Below are positions 26,018 to 33,789 of a DNA stretch of 41,015 nt, in pieces. The first letter of the stretch is position 1, and each line of letters starts with the position of its first letter. The stretch is from contig JADLEU010000016.1 of assembly GCA_020845955.1 (NCBI GenBank), positions 1 to 41,015 of the forward strand, in the 5' to 3' direction. The notes under the pieces are model-generated. The model saw only the letters and a program-made list of their open reading frames with translations. It was not told the origin of the DNA and made no database searches. Made by a program: the position numbers and the translations under genes. This DNA comes from Anaerolineales bacterium (GTDB taxonomy: Bacteria > Chloroflexota > Anaerolineae > Anaerolineales > UBA6663).

Positions 26018-29000
26018 ATGGCCGCAAAACGTTTGCCACTCGTACTTGTCCTGGCTCTGGCCGTTCTCCTGGCTGGCGTGCTGCCGGCGCGGCCCATCGC
26101 GGCCGACAGCGTGACGCGCAACCCCACGGGCGACACCTATGTCAACGAAGAGCAGCCAGGGACGAACTACGCCTCCGCGACGGTGCTGAGCGTGGGGCGA
26201 GCCGGCGAGTTCGGTTACGAGCAGCGGGCGCTGCTGATCTTCAACCTGGCCGATCTCCCCGTCAACGCCGTGATCTCGACCGCCACGCTGCGGTTGTATC
26301 TGCACTATGGCAATAGCGGCAGCCAGGCGGTGGAGGTGCGGCGCGTCACGCAGTCCTGGGCGCCCGGCGCGGCGACCTGGAACAATCAGCCCGCCTTCTC
26401 TGCCGGCCCGTGGGGCTCGCAGTCGGTGGGCACCACCAGCACCTGGTACGCCTGGAACGTGACGGCCCTGGTGCAGGCCTGGGTGTCGGGCCAATACATC
26501 AACCGTGGCCTGGCGCTGGTGACCACCGCTGACGACCCGGAGTACCGCGACTTCGAGAGCCTGGCTGGCGCCCACCCGCCCGAACTGGTGGTGGAGTACA
26601 GCGTGCCCACCAACACGCCGACGCGCACCCGCACGCCCACCCGTACGACCACGCCGACCATCTCGTCCACGCCCACCACGACGCCGACCGGCACCGTGCC
26701 GACACCCACATCCACGCCCACTGCCACCGCCACCCCCAGCCCATCACGCACGGCCACTCGCACCCCCACGGCCACGGCCACCGCGGTCCGGGCCGCCATC
26801 GGCGACCGGGTGTGGCACGACCAGGACCGCGACGGGCAGCAGGACGCTGGCGAGCCGGGCCTGGAAGACGTGCGGCTGGACCTGATCGTGGACAACACTT
26901 CGATCGCGTTCGACGTAAGCGACGCCAACGGCAATTACCTGTTCGACAACCTGGAGCCGAACGTCGTCTATCGCGTGGCGGTGGACGACGCCAGCCTGCC
27001 GCCGGGGTACCTGCTGACGACCTCGGGAGACCCGCTGATCGTGGTCCCGCAGCCGGGCCAGAGCATCCTGGTTGCCGACTTTGGCTACGCCCCGGCGCCC
27101 ACGCCCAGCGCCACGCCCCCCGCCGGCGAGATCAACCTGTGGGTGATGGGCATGGAGGTTAACCAGGGCATCCAGGACGTGGTGTTCGTGGACCTCGAGA
27201 ACGCCGGCGGCCGGCGCGGGTTTGCAGATCCCGAGTACGCCAACCCGCTGATCCCCGGCAAGCCGGCGCTGGTGCGGGTATACGTGGGCGTGCGCGACGA
27301 GGCGGGCCTGCCCGTCACGCCGCCGGAGGGCTTCCAGGTGAGCGGCGAATTGCGGATCGACCGCAACGAGCCCGGCGCACTGCCGGAGTGGCTGGCTCCG
27401 GTGGAGAACGCCAGCTGCGCCGAGCATGCCGGCACGGCCGGGAACGCCTGCCTGCGCGACATCGGCGTCTTTCCCAGCCTGGGGCGGCAGGGGTTGGACA
27501 CCAACAGCGACTTCGACCTGGACCTGATCGCCGAGCGCATCCACCTGGAGGGCACGCTCAACTTCGTCATCCCGCCTGAGTTGACGGCCGATTTCACCGC
27601 CGCTGGCGTGATCCTGACGGCCGACGTGTGGCCCACGGTGCAGGACGAGAACGAGCTGATCGACAACCGCTTCGAGCTGCAGTTGGACAACGTGGCCGAC
27701 CCCAACCCGCTGACGCTCGACGTGATCCGCGTGGGCGGGGCCAAGGATGGCATTGACTACCCCACGCCATCCACGGCGGCGGCGCGCCGAGCGCTAGACG
27801 AAATGGTCCAGCTCATGCCCTACGACGAGGTGGTCTTTGCCCGCAACCGCGCCTTCCGGGCCAATACCAACCGCATCCCGGTGCGCTTCATCGACACCAT
27901 CGTCTACGTCTTCGACGAATGCAACTCGCTGTGGCTGCGGCTGTTCTGGGCTTTTGGCGAGCGCGTCCTGGACGGCCGCACCGTGTTTGGATTGACGCCG
28001 GCCGGCATTGGCCTGGGCCATTGCACCGGCCTGGGGTGGAGGATCCCCGACTTCGGCGGGCTGGGCTTTTCGGAGATGCCGCCTTCGGCGGAAGATACCC
28101 ACATCGTGGCCACGACCGCCGACGAGGACGCGGTCGGGACAATGGCGCAGGAGCTGTATCACGCGCACCGCGACCGGCGGCACGTCTCCAATGACCACGA
28201 CGAGGACGATGGCTGCCTGCTCTCGGATTGGGCTGCCGACGTGGTGACTGCCCTAAACAACCTGGACACCGACTGCTGGAAGCCCTCGCTGCACCTGCAC
28301 GGATCCATGGGCGAGTACCCGGCCGGACAGGTGGGCGGCCTGCTGGGCCGGATCTACGGCGACCGGGGGGCGGTCGGGGTGCGCATCGAGCTGCCCGACG
28401 GCGAGGACTGGCGGTTAACGCTCTACGATCCCTGCCCCACCGGCCCGCTGGACCCGGCCGATCCGCTGGCCGCCTTTGGCGAGCGCTGGAACCTGGCCAC
28501 CAGCCGCTGGGACTGCAGCCTGGGCGAAGCCGTGCCGCACGACTTCATGTCCTATGGTGACAACGCGTGGACGTCGGAAGACGAGTTCCAGAGCATCACG
28601 GTCGTGCCGCAGGCGGCGCGGGCCGAGGCCGGCAGCCGAGGCACGCTCAGCGCGGGCGGGAGCGCGACGGGCCTGCTGGTGACGGGCGTCATCAGCGCCG
28701 ACGGGCAGGCGGGGTTTGCGCCGCTGATGCCCAACCTGGGCGGCGCGGCCATGAGCGGGCCAGTGGGCAGCCCGCTGCGGCTGACGGTGGACACGGCCCA
28801 GGGACCGGCCCCGGATCAGCCGCTTGTGGTGACCTATGTGCCCGGGCACCCCAACGCCTTCGTGTTCTTCGCGGCGGCGCTGCCGCCCGGCCTGGCGCCC
28901 ACGCGCCTGGGCCTGGTGTTCGAGGGACAGGAACGGGCATCGCTGCTGCCCAGCGCGCACGCGCCGGTGGTGACGGTGACCTGGCCCAACGGAGGCGAGG

Positions 29001-29296
29001 CGCTGGCGGGCGCGGGGCCATACACGCTCACCTGGGAAGGCAGCGACGCCGACGGCGACGAGCTGGTCTACGTGGTCGAAAGCAGCCCCGACGGCGGGCA
29101 AAGCTGGTATGGATTGGGAGGCACCAGCGGGACCACGAGCCTGGCGGTAATGGCCGAGGCGGGGGCGCTCGACCCCAGCCTGGGGGCACGGATCCGCGTG
29201 ACGGCCAGCGACGGGTTCAACATCGCCAGCGACGAGTCGGACGGGCTGTTCGCTGTCAACGTGCGGCGGCTCTACCTGCCAGCAGCCGAGCGCTGA
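26018..29296 (+). CDS. Large secreted multidomain protein: DNRLRE, Thr/Pro linker, SdrD_B-like, degenerate metalloprotease-like, C-terminal Ig-like
   Basis: This is a 1092-residue exported protein. Domains in order: signal peptide (1-31, ending PIAADS); DNRLRE carbohydrate-binding-type beta domain (about 32-195); Thr/Pro-rich linker (about 196-258); SdrD_B/Cna_B-like domain with a DQDRDGQQD calcium-type loop (about 259-350); a large region similar to secreted zinc metallopeptidases (about 365-860), starting MEVNQGIQD and PGKPALVRVYV and including an HDFMSY Met-turn-like motif (about 840); and a C-terminal Ig-like domain (about 985-1080). The zinc motif position reads QELYH (Q711-H715) instead of HExxH, so catalysis is doubtful. 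ATG 26018 is chosen for its signal peptide; ATG 26003 is the alternative. The C-terminus is LYLPAAER. Confidence 0.85.
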   Translation: MAAKRLPLVLVLALAVLLAGVLPARPIAADSVTRNPTGDTYVNEEQPGTNYASATVLSVGRAGEFGYEQRALLIFNLADLPVNAVISTATLRLYLHYGNSGSQAVEVRRVTQSWAPGAATWNNQPAFSAGPWGSQSVGTTSTWYAWNVTALVQAWVSGQYINRGLALVTTADDPEYRDFESLAGAHPPELVVEYSVPTNTPTRTRTPTRTTTPTISSTPTTTPTGTVPTPTSTPTATATPSPSRTATRTPTATATAVRAAIGDRVWHDQDRDGQQDAGEPGLEDVRLDLIVDNTSIAFDVSDANGNYLFDNLEPNVVYRVAVDDASLPPGYLLTTSGDPLIVVPQPGQSILVADFGYAPAPTPSATPPAGEINLWVMGMEVNQGIQDVVFVDLENAGGRRGFADPEYANPLIPGKPALVRVYVGVRDEAGLPVTPPEGFQVSGELRIDRNEPGALPEWLAPVENASCAEHAGTAGNACLRDIGVFPSLGRQGLDTNSDFDLDLIAERIHLEGTLNFVIPPELTADFTAAGVILTADVWPTVQDENELIDNRFELQLDNVADPNPLTLDVIRVGGAKDGIDYPTPSTAAARRALDEMVQLMPYDEVVFARNRAFRANTNRIPVRFIDTIVYVFDECNSLWLRLFWAFGERVLDGRTVFGLTPAGIGLGHCTGLGWRIPDFGGLGFSEMPPSAEDTHIVATTADEDAVGTMAQELYHAHRDRRHVSNDHDEDDGCLLSDWAADVVTALNNLDTDCWKPSLHLHGSMGEYPAGQVGGLLGRIYGDRGAVGVRIELPDGEDWRLTLYDPCPTGPLDPADPLAAFGERWNLATSRWDCSLGEAVPHDFMSYGDNAWTSEDEFQSITVVPQAARAEAGSRGTLSAGGSATGLLVTGVISADGQAGFAPLMPNLGGAAMSGPVGSPLRLTVDTAQGPAPDQPLVVTYVPGHPNAFVFFAAALPPGLAPTRLGLVFEGQERASLLPSAHAPVVTVTWPNGGEALAGAGPYTLTWEGSDADGDELVYVVESSPDGGQSWYGLGGTSGTTSLAVMAEAGALDPSLGARIRVTASDGFNIASDESDGLFAVNVRRLYLPAAER
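26605..26790 (+). repeat. Thr/Pro linker repeat within the giant secreted protein
   Basis: About 60 codons encode an alternating TPT/RTPT/TATATP-type linker, with the DNA a degenerate run of CCCAC/ACG units. Such flexible, potentially O-glycosylated linkers are frequent in Chloroflexota surface proteins. The repeat keeps the reading frame. Confidence 0.8.
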
Positions 29297-29408
29297 GCAC
29301 GGCCCGGCCGGCCACTTGGCCCACGGCGGCCTCATCCCTCGCCTTCCGCCATAGCCTGCTTCGCGCTACAATTTACTTGACCCGACCCGCGGGCCAGCGC
29401 CGCCCTCC
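29297..29408 (+). promoter_or_regulatory. Candidate promoter of the KimA-like gene
   Basis: TACAAT (29367-29372) is a near-consensus -10 with a weak TTCCGC (29344-29349) 17 bp upstream. It would start transcription about 30 bases before the GTG at 29409. No clear Shine-Dalgarno precedes that GTG. The gap of 112 bp holds nothing else. Confidence 0.35.
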
Positions 29409-31259
29409 GTGTCACTCCGCTACCTGCACCATCTGCTCATTGGCTCGCCCCTGGCCACCTCCCGGTTGACCGAGGAGCGCCTGGGCAACATTCGCGCGTT
29501 GGCGGCGCTTTCGCCCGACGCCCTGGCCTCCATCACCTACGCCAATCAGGAAATCTATCTCGGCCTGGTCGTGGCCGGCGCCGCTGGCCTGGCCTATGCC
29601 TGGCCGATCGCCCTGGCCATCAGCCTGCTGCTGGCCATCCTGGCCCTATCGTATTCGCAGACCATTACCGCCTATCCCAGCGGGGGCGGCTCGTATACCG
29701 TGGCGCGCGAGAACCTGGGCACTACCGCGGGGCTGGTGGCCGCGGCCGCGCTGCTGATCGACTACATCCTCAATGTGGCCGTCAGCGCCACGGCCGGTAT
29801 AGCGGCGCTGGCCTCAGCCTTCCCGACGCTGTGGCCTTACCGCACTGTTCTGGCGCTGATCGTGCTGGCCGCCATCACCCTGGCGAACCTGCGCGGTCTG
29901 CGCGAGGCCGGCGCGATGATGACGGCGCCGGTCTACGTCTTCCTGGGCGTCTACCTGGCGCTGATCGCCGCCGGCCTGGTCCGGATGGCTTTCGAAGGCG
30001 CTGCGCCGCTAGCCGCCGTGGCTCCGCCCGCCGCGCAGCCGGTGGGCCTGTTGCTGGTGCTGCACACCTTCTCGGCCGGCTGCACGGCCCTGACCGGCAT
30101 CGAGTCTATCAGCAATGGCGTGCCGGTCTTCAGGCCGCCCGAGACGCGCCACGCCAACCAGACTATGCTGGCCATGGCCGGGCTGATGGCGGCGCTTTTC
30201 CTGGGCACGATCGGGCTGACGCAGTTCCTGGCCGTCACGGCCAGCGCCGACCAAACAATCCTCTCGGCTCTGGTGCGCCGCGTCATCGGCGGTGATGGCC
30301 CAGCCTACCTGTTGGTGCAGTTCTCGACGCTGGCAGTGCTGATGGTGGCGGCCAACACCAGCTTCATGGGCTTCCCGCGCGTGGCGTGGATCATGGCGCG
30401 CGACGGCTTCGTGCCGCGCCAGCTTGGAAACCTGGGCGACCGCCTGGTCTACTCCAACGGCATCCTGCTGCTGTCGGGCGTGGCCGGTGCGCTGATCGTC
30501 ATCTTCGGCGGGGACACGCACGCCCTGATCCCGCTCTTCGCCGTCGGCGCCTTCCTGGCCTTCACGCTCTCGCAGGCCGGCATGGTGCGGCACTGGTGGC
30601 GCGTGCGCGGGCCGCGCTGGATGGTGAAGTCCGCGCTGAACGGCGTCGGTACCCTGGCCACGCTGGTTACCCTGGCCATCATCGCCGCCAGCAAGTTCGT
30701 GGACGGCGCCTGGATCGTGGTACTGCTCATCCCGCTGTTGATCACCAGCTTCCGCCTGATGCATGGGCACTACGCCCACGTGGCCGAGGAACTGGGGCTG
30801 CGCGGCCTGCCGCCCTCGCTGCGTCCGCTGCCGCGGCCGCGGGTAGTGGTGCCGGTGGCCGGCGTGCACCGCGGCGTGATCAAGGCTCTGCGCTACGCCT
30901 GTTCGATCTCCGACCACGTCACCGCTGTGCACATCGAGATCGAGGCGGGCAGCGGCGAGGCGGTGCGCCGGTTGTGGGACGAATGGGGATTGGATCAGGA
31001 CGCGCGCCTGGTGATCGTGCGCTCGCCCTACCGCTCGATCGTCGCTCCCTTCCTCACCTACCTGGACGACACCGACCTGGCGCACAACGACGGGCAGCAC
31101 GCCAGCGTGCTGTTTCCCGAGTTCGTGCCCGCGCACTGGTGGCAGGGCGCGCTGCACAACCAGAGCGCCTGGCTGCTGCGCATGGCGCTGCTCTACCGCC
31201 GGCGCCTGTTCGGCGGCACGCGGGCGATTATCGACGTGCCCTGGTATCTGCGGGAATGA
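29409..31259 (+). CDS. kimA: KimA/YdaO-like APC-superfamily potassium importer
   Basis: This is a 616-residue membrane protein, close to the size of Bacillus KimA (about 607). The first 450 residues form about a dozen TM helices, with the SYSQTITAYPSGGGSYTVA and ENLGTTAGLVAAAALLIDY regions that are hallmarks of this APC branch. The C-terminal 150 residues are soluble, with RPRVVVPVAGVHRGVIKALRY and a USP-like fold, as in KimA. KimA is a proton-coupled K+ importer inhibited by c-di-AMP; regulation of this copy is not known. It was once annotated as an amino acid permease, which is the alternative reading. The GTG start at 29409 gives the proper family N-terminus, but no RBS is evident. Confidence 0.82.
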   Translation: MSLRYLHHLLIGSPLATSRLTEERLGNIRALAALSPDALASITYANQEIYLGLVVAGAAGLAYAWPIALAISLLLAILALSYSQTITAYPSGGGSYTVARENLGTTAGLVAAAALLIDYILNVAVSATAGIAALASAFPTLWPYRTVLALIVLAAITLANLRGLREAGAMMTAPVYVFLGVYLALIAAGLVRMAFEGAAPLAAVAPPAAQPVGLLLVLHTFSAGCTALTGIESISNGVPVFRPPETRHANQTMLAMAGLMAALFLGTIGLTQFLAVTASADQTILSALVRRVIGGDGPAYLLVQFSTLAVLMVAANTSFMGFPRVAWIMARDGFVPRQLGNLGDRLVYSNGILLLSGVAGALIVIFGGDTHALIPLFAVGAFLAFTLSQAGMVRHWWRVRGPRWMVKSALNGVGTLATLVTLAIIAASKFVDGAWIVVLLIPLLITSFRLMHGHYAHVAEELGLRGLPPSLRPLPRPRVVVPVAGVHRGVIKALRYACSISDHVTAVHIEIEAGSGEAVRRLWDEWGLDQDARLVIVRSPYRSIVAPFLTYLDDTDLAHNDGQHASVLFPEFVPAHWWQGALHNQSAWLLRMALLYRRRLFGGTRAIIDVPWYLRE

Positions 31260-31414
31260 AAGGAGCGGGTCGGCTACCGGCGAACGCGGGGGCTTGCAGC
31301 CGCGATCTGCGGCAAGCCAATTGCGCGTGCGGCGCGCCCCACGGTGATGGCGGGGGTTGGCGCCCGTGGGAGGGGTAATAAGGTTACGGTAGGAGGCCGG
31401 GCGGGATAACGCCC
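31260..31414. terminator. Hairpin region between convergent genes
   Basis: GGGCG (31399-31403) pairs with CGCCC (31410-31414) around a 6-base loop, extended by GTAG/CTAC outside. It lies next to the stop of the minus-strand hydrolase. The text resembles short GTAGGGGCG-type dispersed repeats. No T-run follows on the plus strand, so termination is uncertain. Confidence 0.35.
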
Positions 31415-32248
31415 CTACTTCCCCTCCAGAAATTCCAAAACTAAGGCGTTGAAAACCTCCGGCTGGTCGATGGGCGTCGCGTGGCCAGAATCGGCGACCA
31501 GCGCGAATTGCGCTCCGGCGATGCCGCGCTGCAGCGCCTTGGCCGCCACGCGCGGCACGGTCGTGTCGCGGTCGCCGGTCACGACTAGCGTGGGGCAGCG
31601 CACCTGCGGCAGCAGCGGACGCAGGTCCAGCCCGGCCAGTGCGCGCATGGCGGCCAGATAGGCGCGCTTGGGGTTGCGACCCAACCGCGCGGCCGCCTGC
31701 TCGTAGTAGTCCTGCTGATCGGGCCTGGGAAATAGCCCGCGCGCGACGTAGGCGGCCAGCACCGGCATCGGCGCCGTGGCCAGCAGCCAGCCGCGCCGCA
31801 GCAGACGCCCTAGCCCGCGCAGCCCGGCCGGCCGCAGCCGCGCAAAGGTGTTCACCAGCACCAGGGCCCGCGCCAGGTCGGGGCGGCGCGCCGCCAGCGC
31901 CAGCGCCACGCAGCCCCCTAGCGACAGACCCAGCAGATACGCCCCCCCGGCCGGCGCGGTCCCCGCGGCCTGCAGGTGGTCTAGCAGCGCGGCAACGTCG
32001 TCGGCCATCTGCGCGATGGTAAACCCCGCGGCGCCGTCGGGCGGCGGCGAGCGCCCGTGCCCGCGCAGGTCCACGGTCAGCACCGGGTAGTGCTGGCTGA
32101 AGACCGGCGCCTGCAGTTCCCAATCGGTCCCCGACGAGCCCAGCCCATGCAGCAGCACTAGCAGCGGCCGCCCGGGTTGAGGGCTCGCCGGAGGGCTCGT
32201 CTGAAGGCTCGGGTGGAGGGAGTAGTGGAGGAGGAAGGGCGGCGGCAA
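31415..32248 (-). CDS. Alpha/beta hydrolase
   Basis: This is a 277-residue hydrolase of the 3-oxoadipate enol-lactonase/esterase type. It shows the LLHGLGSSGTDW oxyanion region, DLRGHGRS, the nucleophile elbow GLSLGG, an Asp in VTGDRDTTVP, and a His in DSGHATPIDQP. The triad is intact. The start is a TTG at 32248, as no ATG lies in frame nearby; the RBS is poor. The N-terminal tail (about residues 9-27) is low-complexity, encoded partly by three 12-bp tandem repeats. It lies 22 bp downstream of the DUF429 fragment in the same direction. Its substrate is unknown. Confidence 0.88.
   Translation of the reverse strand: MPPPFLLHYSLHPSLQTSPPASPQPGRPLLVLLHGLGSSGTDWELQAPVFSQHYPVLTVDLRGHGRSPPPDGAAGFTIAQMADDVAALLDHLQAAGTAPAGGAYLLGLSLGGCVALALAARRPDLARALVLVNTFARLRPAGLRGLGRLLRRGWLLATAPMPVLAAYVARGLFPRPDQQDYYEQAAARLGRNPKRAYLAAMRALAGLDLRPLLPQVRCPTLVVTGDRDTTVPRVAAKALQRGIAGAQFALVADSGHATPIDQPEVFNALVLEFLEGK
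32176..32211. repeat. Three 12-bp tandem repeats inside the hydrolase N-terminus
   Basis: The units at 32176-32187, 32188-32199 and 32200-32211 share a core GA(G/A)GGCTCG. The unit length is a multiple of three, so copy changes would add or remove four residues without a frameshift. The encoded residues lie where related hydrolases have none. Confidence 0.6.
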
Positions 32249-32270
32249 GGGGGTTAACGTAGAAGGGGCA

Positions 32271-32549
32271 TTAACCGCCTCCTACCCCCCTGTAGGTTTC
32301 GTAACCGGCGGCGCGCAGCGCGGCGTAGAGCGCAAAGCCGGCCTGCATCCAGTTGGGCGCGGCGGCCGGGTCGGTGGGGTTGGAAGACAGGCCGATGCCG
32401 CGGCGCTTGAGCTGGTACTCGCACACTTTGTAGCCGGCCCACCGCCCCGGCGCGGGCCCGGGCGCCAGCGTGGCGCGGTACCCAGCTGAGGCCATCAGCC
32501 CACCGTTGGGGCTCTGCGGTGCGTCGACGGCGACCACGGCGACGGTCAT
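32271..32549 (-). pseudogene. DUF429-like protein fragment
   Basis: A 92-residue frame beginning VAVVAVDAPQSPNGG and including KVCEYQLKRRGIG and NWMQAGFALYAALRAAGYETY matches the middle of DUF429 proteins. There the Asp in the DAP motif and the Cys-Glu pair are conserved and the chain continues for another 100 or so residues. Here it stops at GVGGG, only 22 bp before the hydrolase start. The usual N-terminal 30-50 residues are also missing. The ATG immediately follows the stop of the pseudophosphatase gene (TAG-ATG). It is probably a remnant, although a short functional protein cannot be excluded. Confidence 0.55.
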
Positions 32550-32999
32550 CTACTGCTTCATGCCCTTTTTTGCGGCAGCGCCGCGCAGCAACAGCGCCTC
32601 GAGCAGTTCCGTCTTCCCGTGATAGGGTGGCAGCCAGGGTTTCTCTTCCATCTCGCGCAGCACGCGCGCCAGCGTCTTGCCGCGGGCCAGCAGGTGGCCG
32701 GCCACCAGCGGGCGCGTGCGGTGGACGCCGTGCGGGCCGTGCAGCAGCACTTTGCGGCCGGCGGCCAGCGCCGCTTCGATAAAGTCCACCCCCAGCGCCA
32801 ATTGGTCGAGGTTGTAGGCCGCCTCGCTGGCCACCGGCAGCCACAGCGCCGCCCACGGCAGCGGATCCAGATAGGCCACCGGCCCTTCGGGCGCGACCGT
32901 CACCACCGCGCTCACGCCTGACTGGGCCTGGAACTCGCCCCAGTACTCGCGCACGTAGTCGCCGCCGGCCACGAAGATCGAGTCGGTCGCCCAGGTCAT
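32550..32999 (-). CDS. Dual-specificity-phosphatase-like protein lacking the catalytic Cys
   Basis: This 149-residue protein has the fold pattern of small DSP/tyrosine phosphatases. SIFVAGGDYV and VSAVVTVAPEG at the start, LWLPVASE in the middle and LHGPHGVHRTR (86-96) occupy the place of the HCxxGxxR signature. The nucleophile Cys is Gly88, while H87, G91 and R94 are kept; the general-acid Asp is also not obvious. It would therefore be a pseudophosphatase that binds rather than hydrolyses phospho-groups, or a decayed enzyme. The start at ATG 32999 gives the best family alignment; an upstream TTG exists. It is directly coupled to the DUF429 fragment downstream. Confidence 0.7.
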   Translation of the reverse strand: MTWATDSIFVAGGDYVREYWGEFQAQSGVSAVVTVAPEGPVAYLDPLPWAALWLPVASEAAYNLDQLALGVDFIEAALAAGRKVLLHGPHGVHRTRPLVAGHLLARGKTLARVLREMEEKPWLPPYHGKTELLEALLLRGAAAKKGMKQ

Positions 33000-33077
33000 T
33001 GCGCGGGGGGCTGAAGGCAAGGCAGGGGCCCAGTGGGGCGCGGCATGGCTACAGGATAGCGCGGTTGCGGGCGGAGA

Positions 33078-33350
33078 TCAATTGCCGGCCAGCCGGCCGA
33101 ACACGCGCCGGTTTCGCCGGCGGAAAAGCTGGCGCGGGGTGAAGGCCAAGGGGTTGATCTTGTCCAGCCGCGCGCCAGCGGTGCGGAGCAAGGGCCACGG
33201 CCGCACCTCGCCCGCCGGGGTGACGTCCAGCGCGTAGCAGTCCAGGTCACTGTTGGCCGGCAGAGGCCCGACCAGCAGCCGGCCATCCAGGCGCTACTTG
33301 CTGCCGGTGCACGGGTCTTCACAGCGCCCGACGGTTGGCGCCCACCTCAT
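33078..33350 (-). pseudogene. Uncharacterised gene interrupted by an in-frame TAG
   Basis: On the minus strand an ATG at 33350 opens 18 codons (ending CTGSK), meets TAG at 33296-33294, and the same frame continues for 71 codons to TGA at 33080-33078. The downstream part begins RLDGRLLVGPLP and ends RVFGRLAGN. Its codon choice is strongly GC-ending and gene-like, and it has no start codon of its own at a sensible place. CAG to TAG would restore one 90-residue protein. I do not recognise the family. A Cys pair (CEDPC) precedes the stop. Confidence 0.5.
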
Positions 33351-33411
33351 TGGGCAGCCGCCGCCAACCAGATCCAACCCAACCCCGCGCGCCGCCGCAT
33401 GTCGCCAGTGT

Positions 33412-33443
33412 GGCACGCTTACGTGCCTCAATTGCGTTATACT
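33412..33443 (+). promoter_or_regulatory. Inverted repeat next to a -10-like box
   Basis: GGCACG (33412-33417), CTTA and CGTGCC (33422-33427) form a perfect 6-bp inverted repeat. TATACT (33438-33443), a good -10 hexamer, begins 10 bases later, so the repeat covers the -35 zone. It would drive the small zinc-ribbon gene and possibly the dehydrogenase after it. Confidence 0.45.
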
Positions 33444-33490
33444 AACGCTGGCGCCGCGCGCCGCTGTCCTCGTCCGGCCGGAGGCTCGCC

Positions 33491-33738
33491 ATTCCTGACC
33501 AGTCGTCGTTCGCCCTGACCCTCCTCCTCGTCAGCCTGGGCGCCGTGGGGTTGATCGCTGCTCGCCGCGACCTGCTGCGCGCCCGCCGCCGCCGCTCCGA
33601 TCGGGCCTGCGCCCGCTGCGGCCAGCCCTACAACCCAGCCGCCTGGCCTACCCGCGGCATCCGCGTCATGGAGGGACCTTCGCAAGCGCGCGCGCCTGCC
33701 CGCGGTGCGGAGAGCCATGGAGCGCCGGGCCGCCCTGA
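33491..33738 (+). pseudogene. Small membrane zinc-ribbon protein, apparently frameshifted
   Basis: One frame reads a hydrophobic segment (FALTLLLVSLGAVGLIAA) followed by an Arg-rich stretch and CARCGQPY. At about 33670-33678 gene-like coding passes to another frame that reads ACPRCGEPW and stops at 33736-33738. Joined, the two give one membrane segment and a CxxC...CxxC zinc ribbon of about 80 residues. No ATG, GTG or TTG lies well before the membrane segment. GGAGG (33480-33484) stands 6 bases before an ATT codon at 33491, a rare but known start. Either the gene is decayed or one indel is a sequence error. Function unknown. Confidence 0.45.
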
Positions 33739-33789
33739 GCGGGTTCTGCCCGCGGCCTTCGCGCCGCTTTGTTGACCGGGAGATAACCA

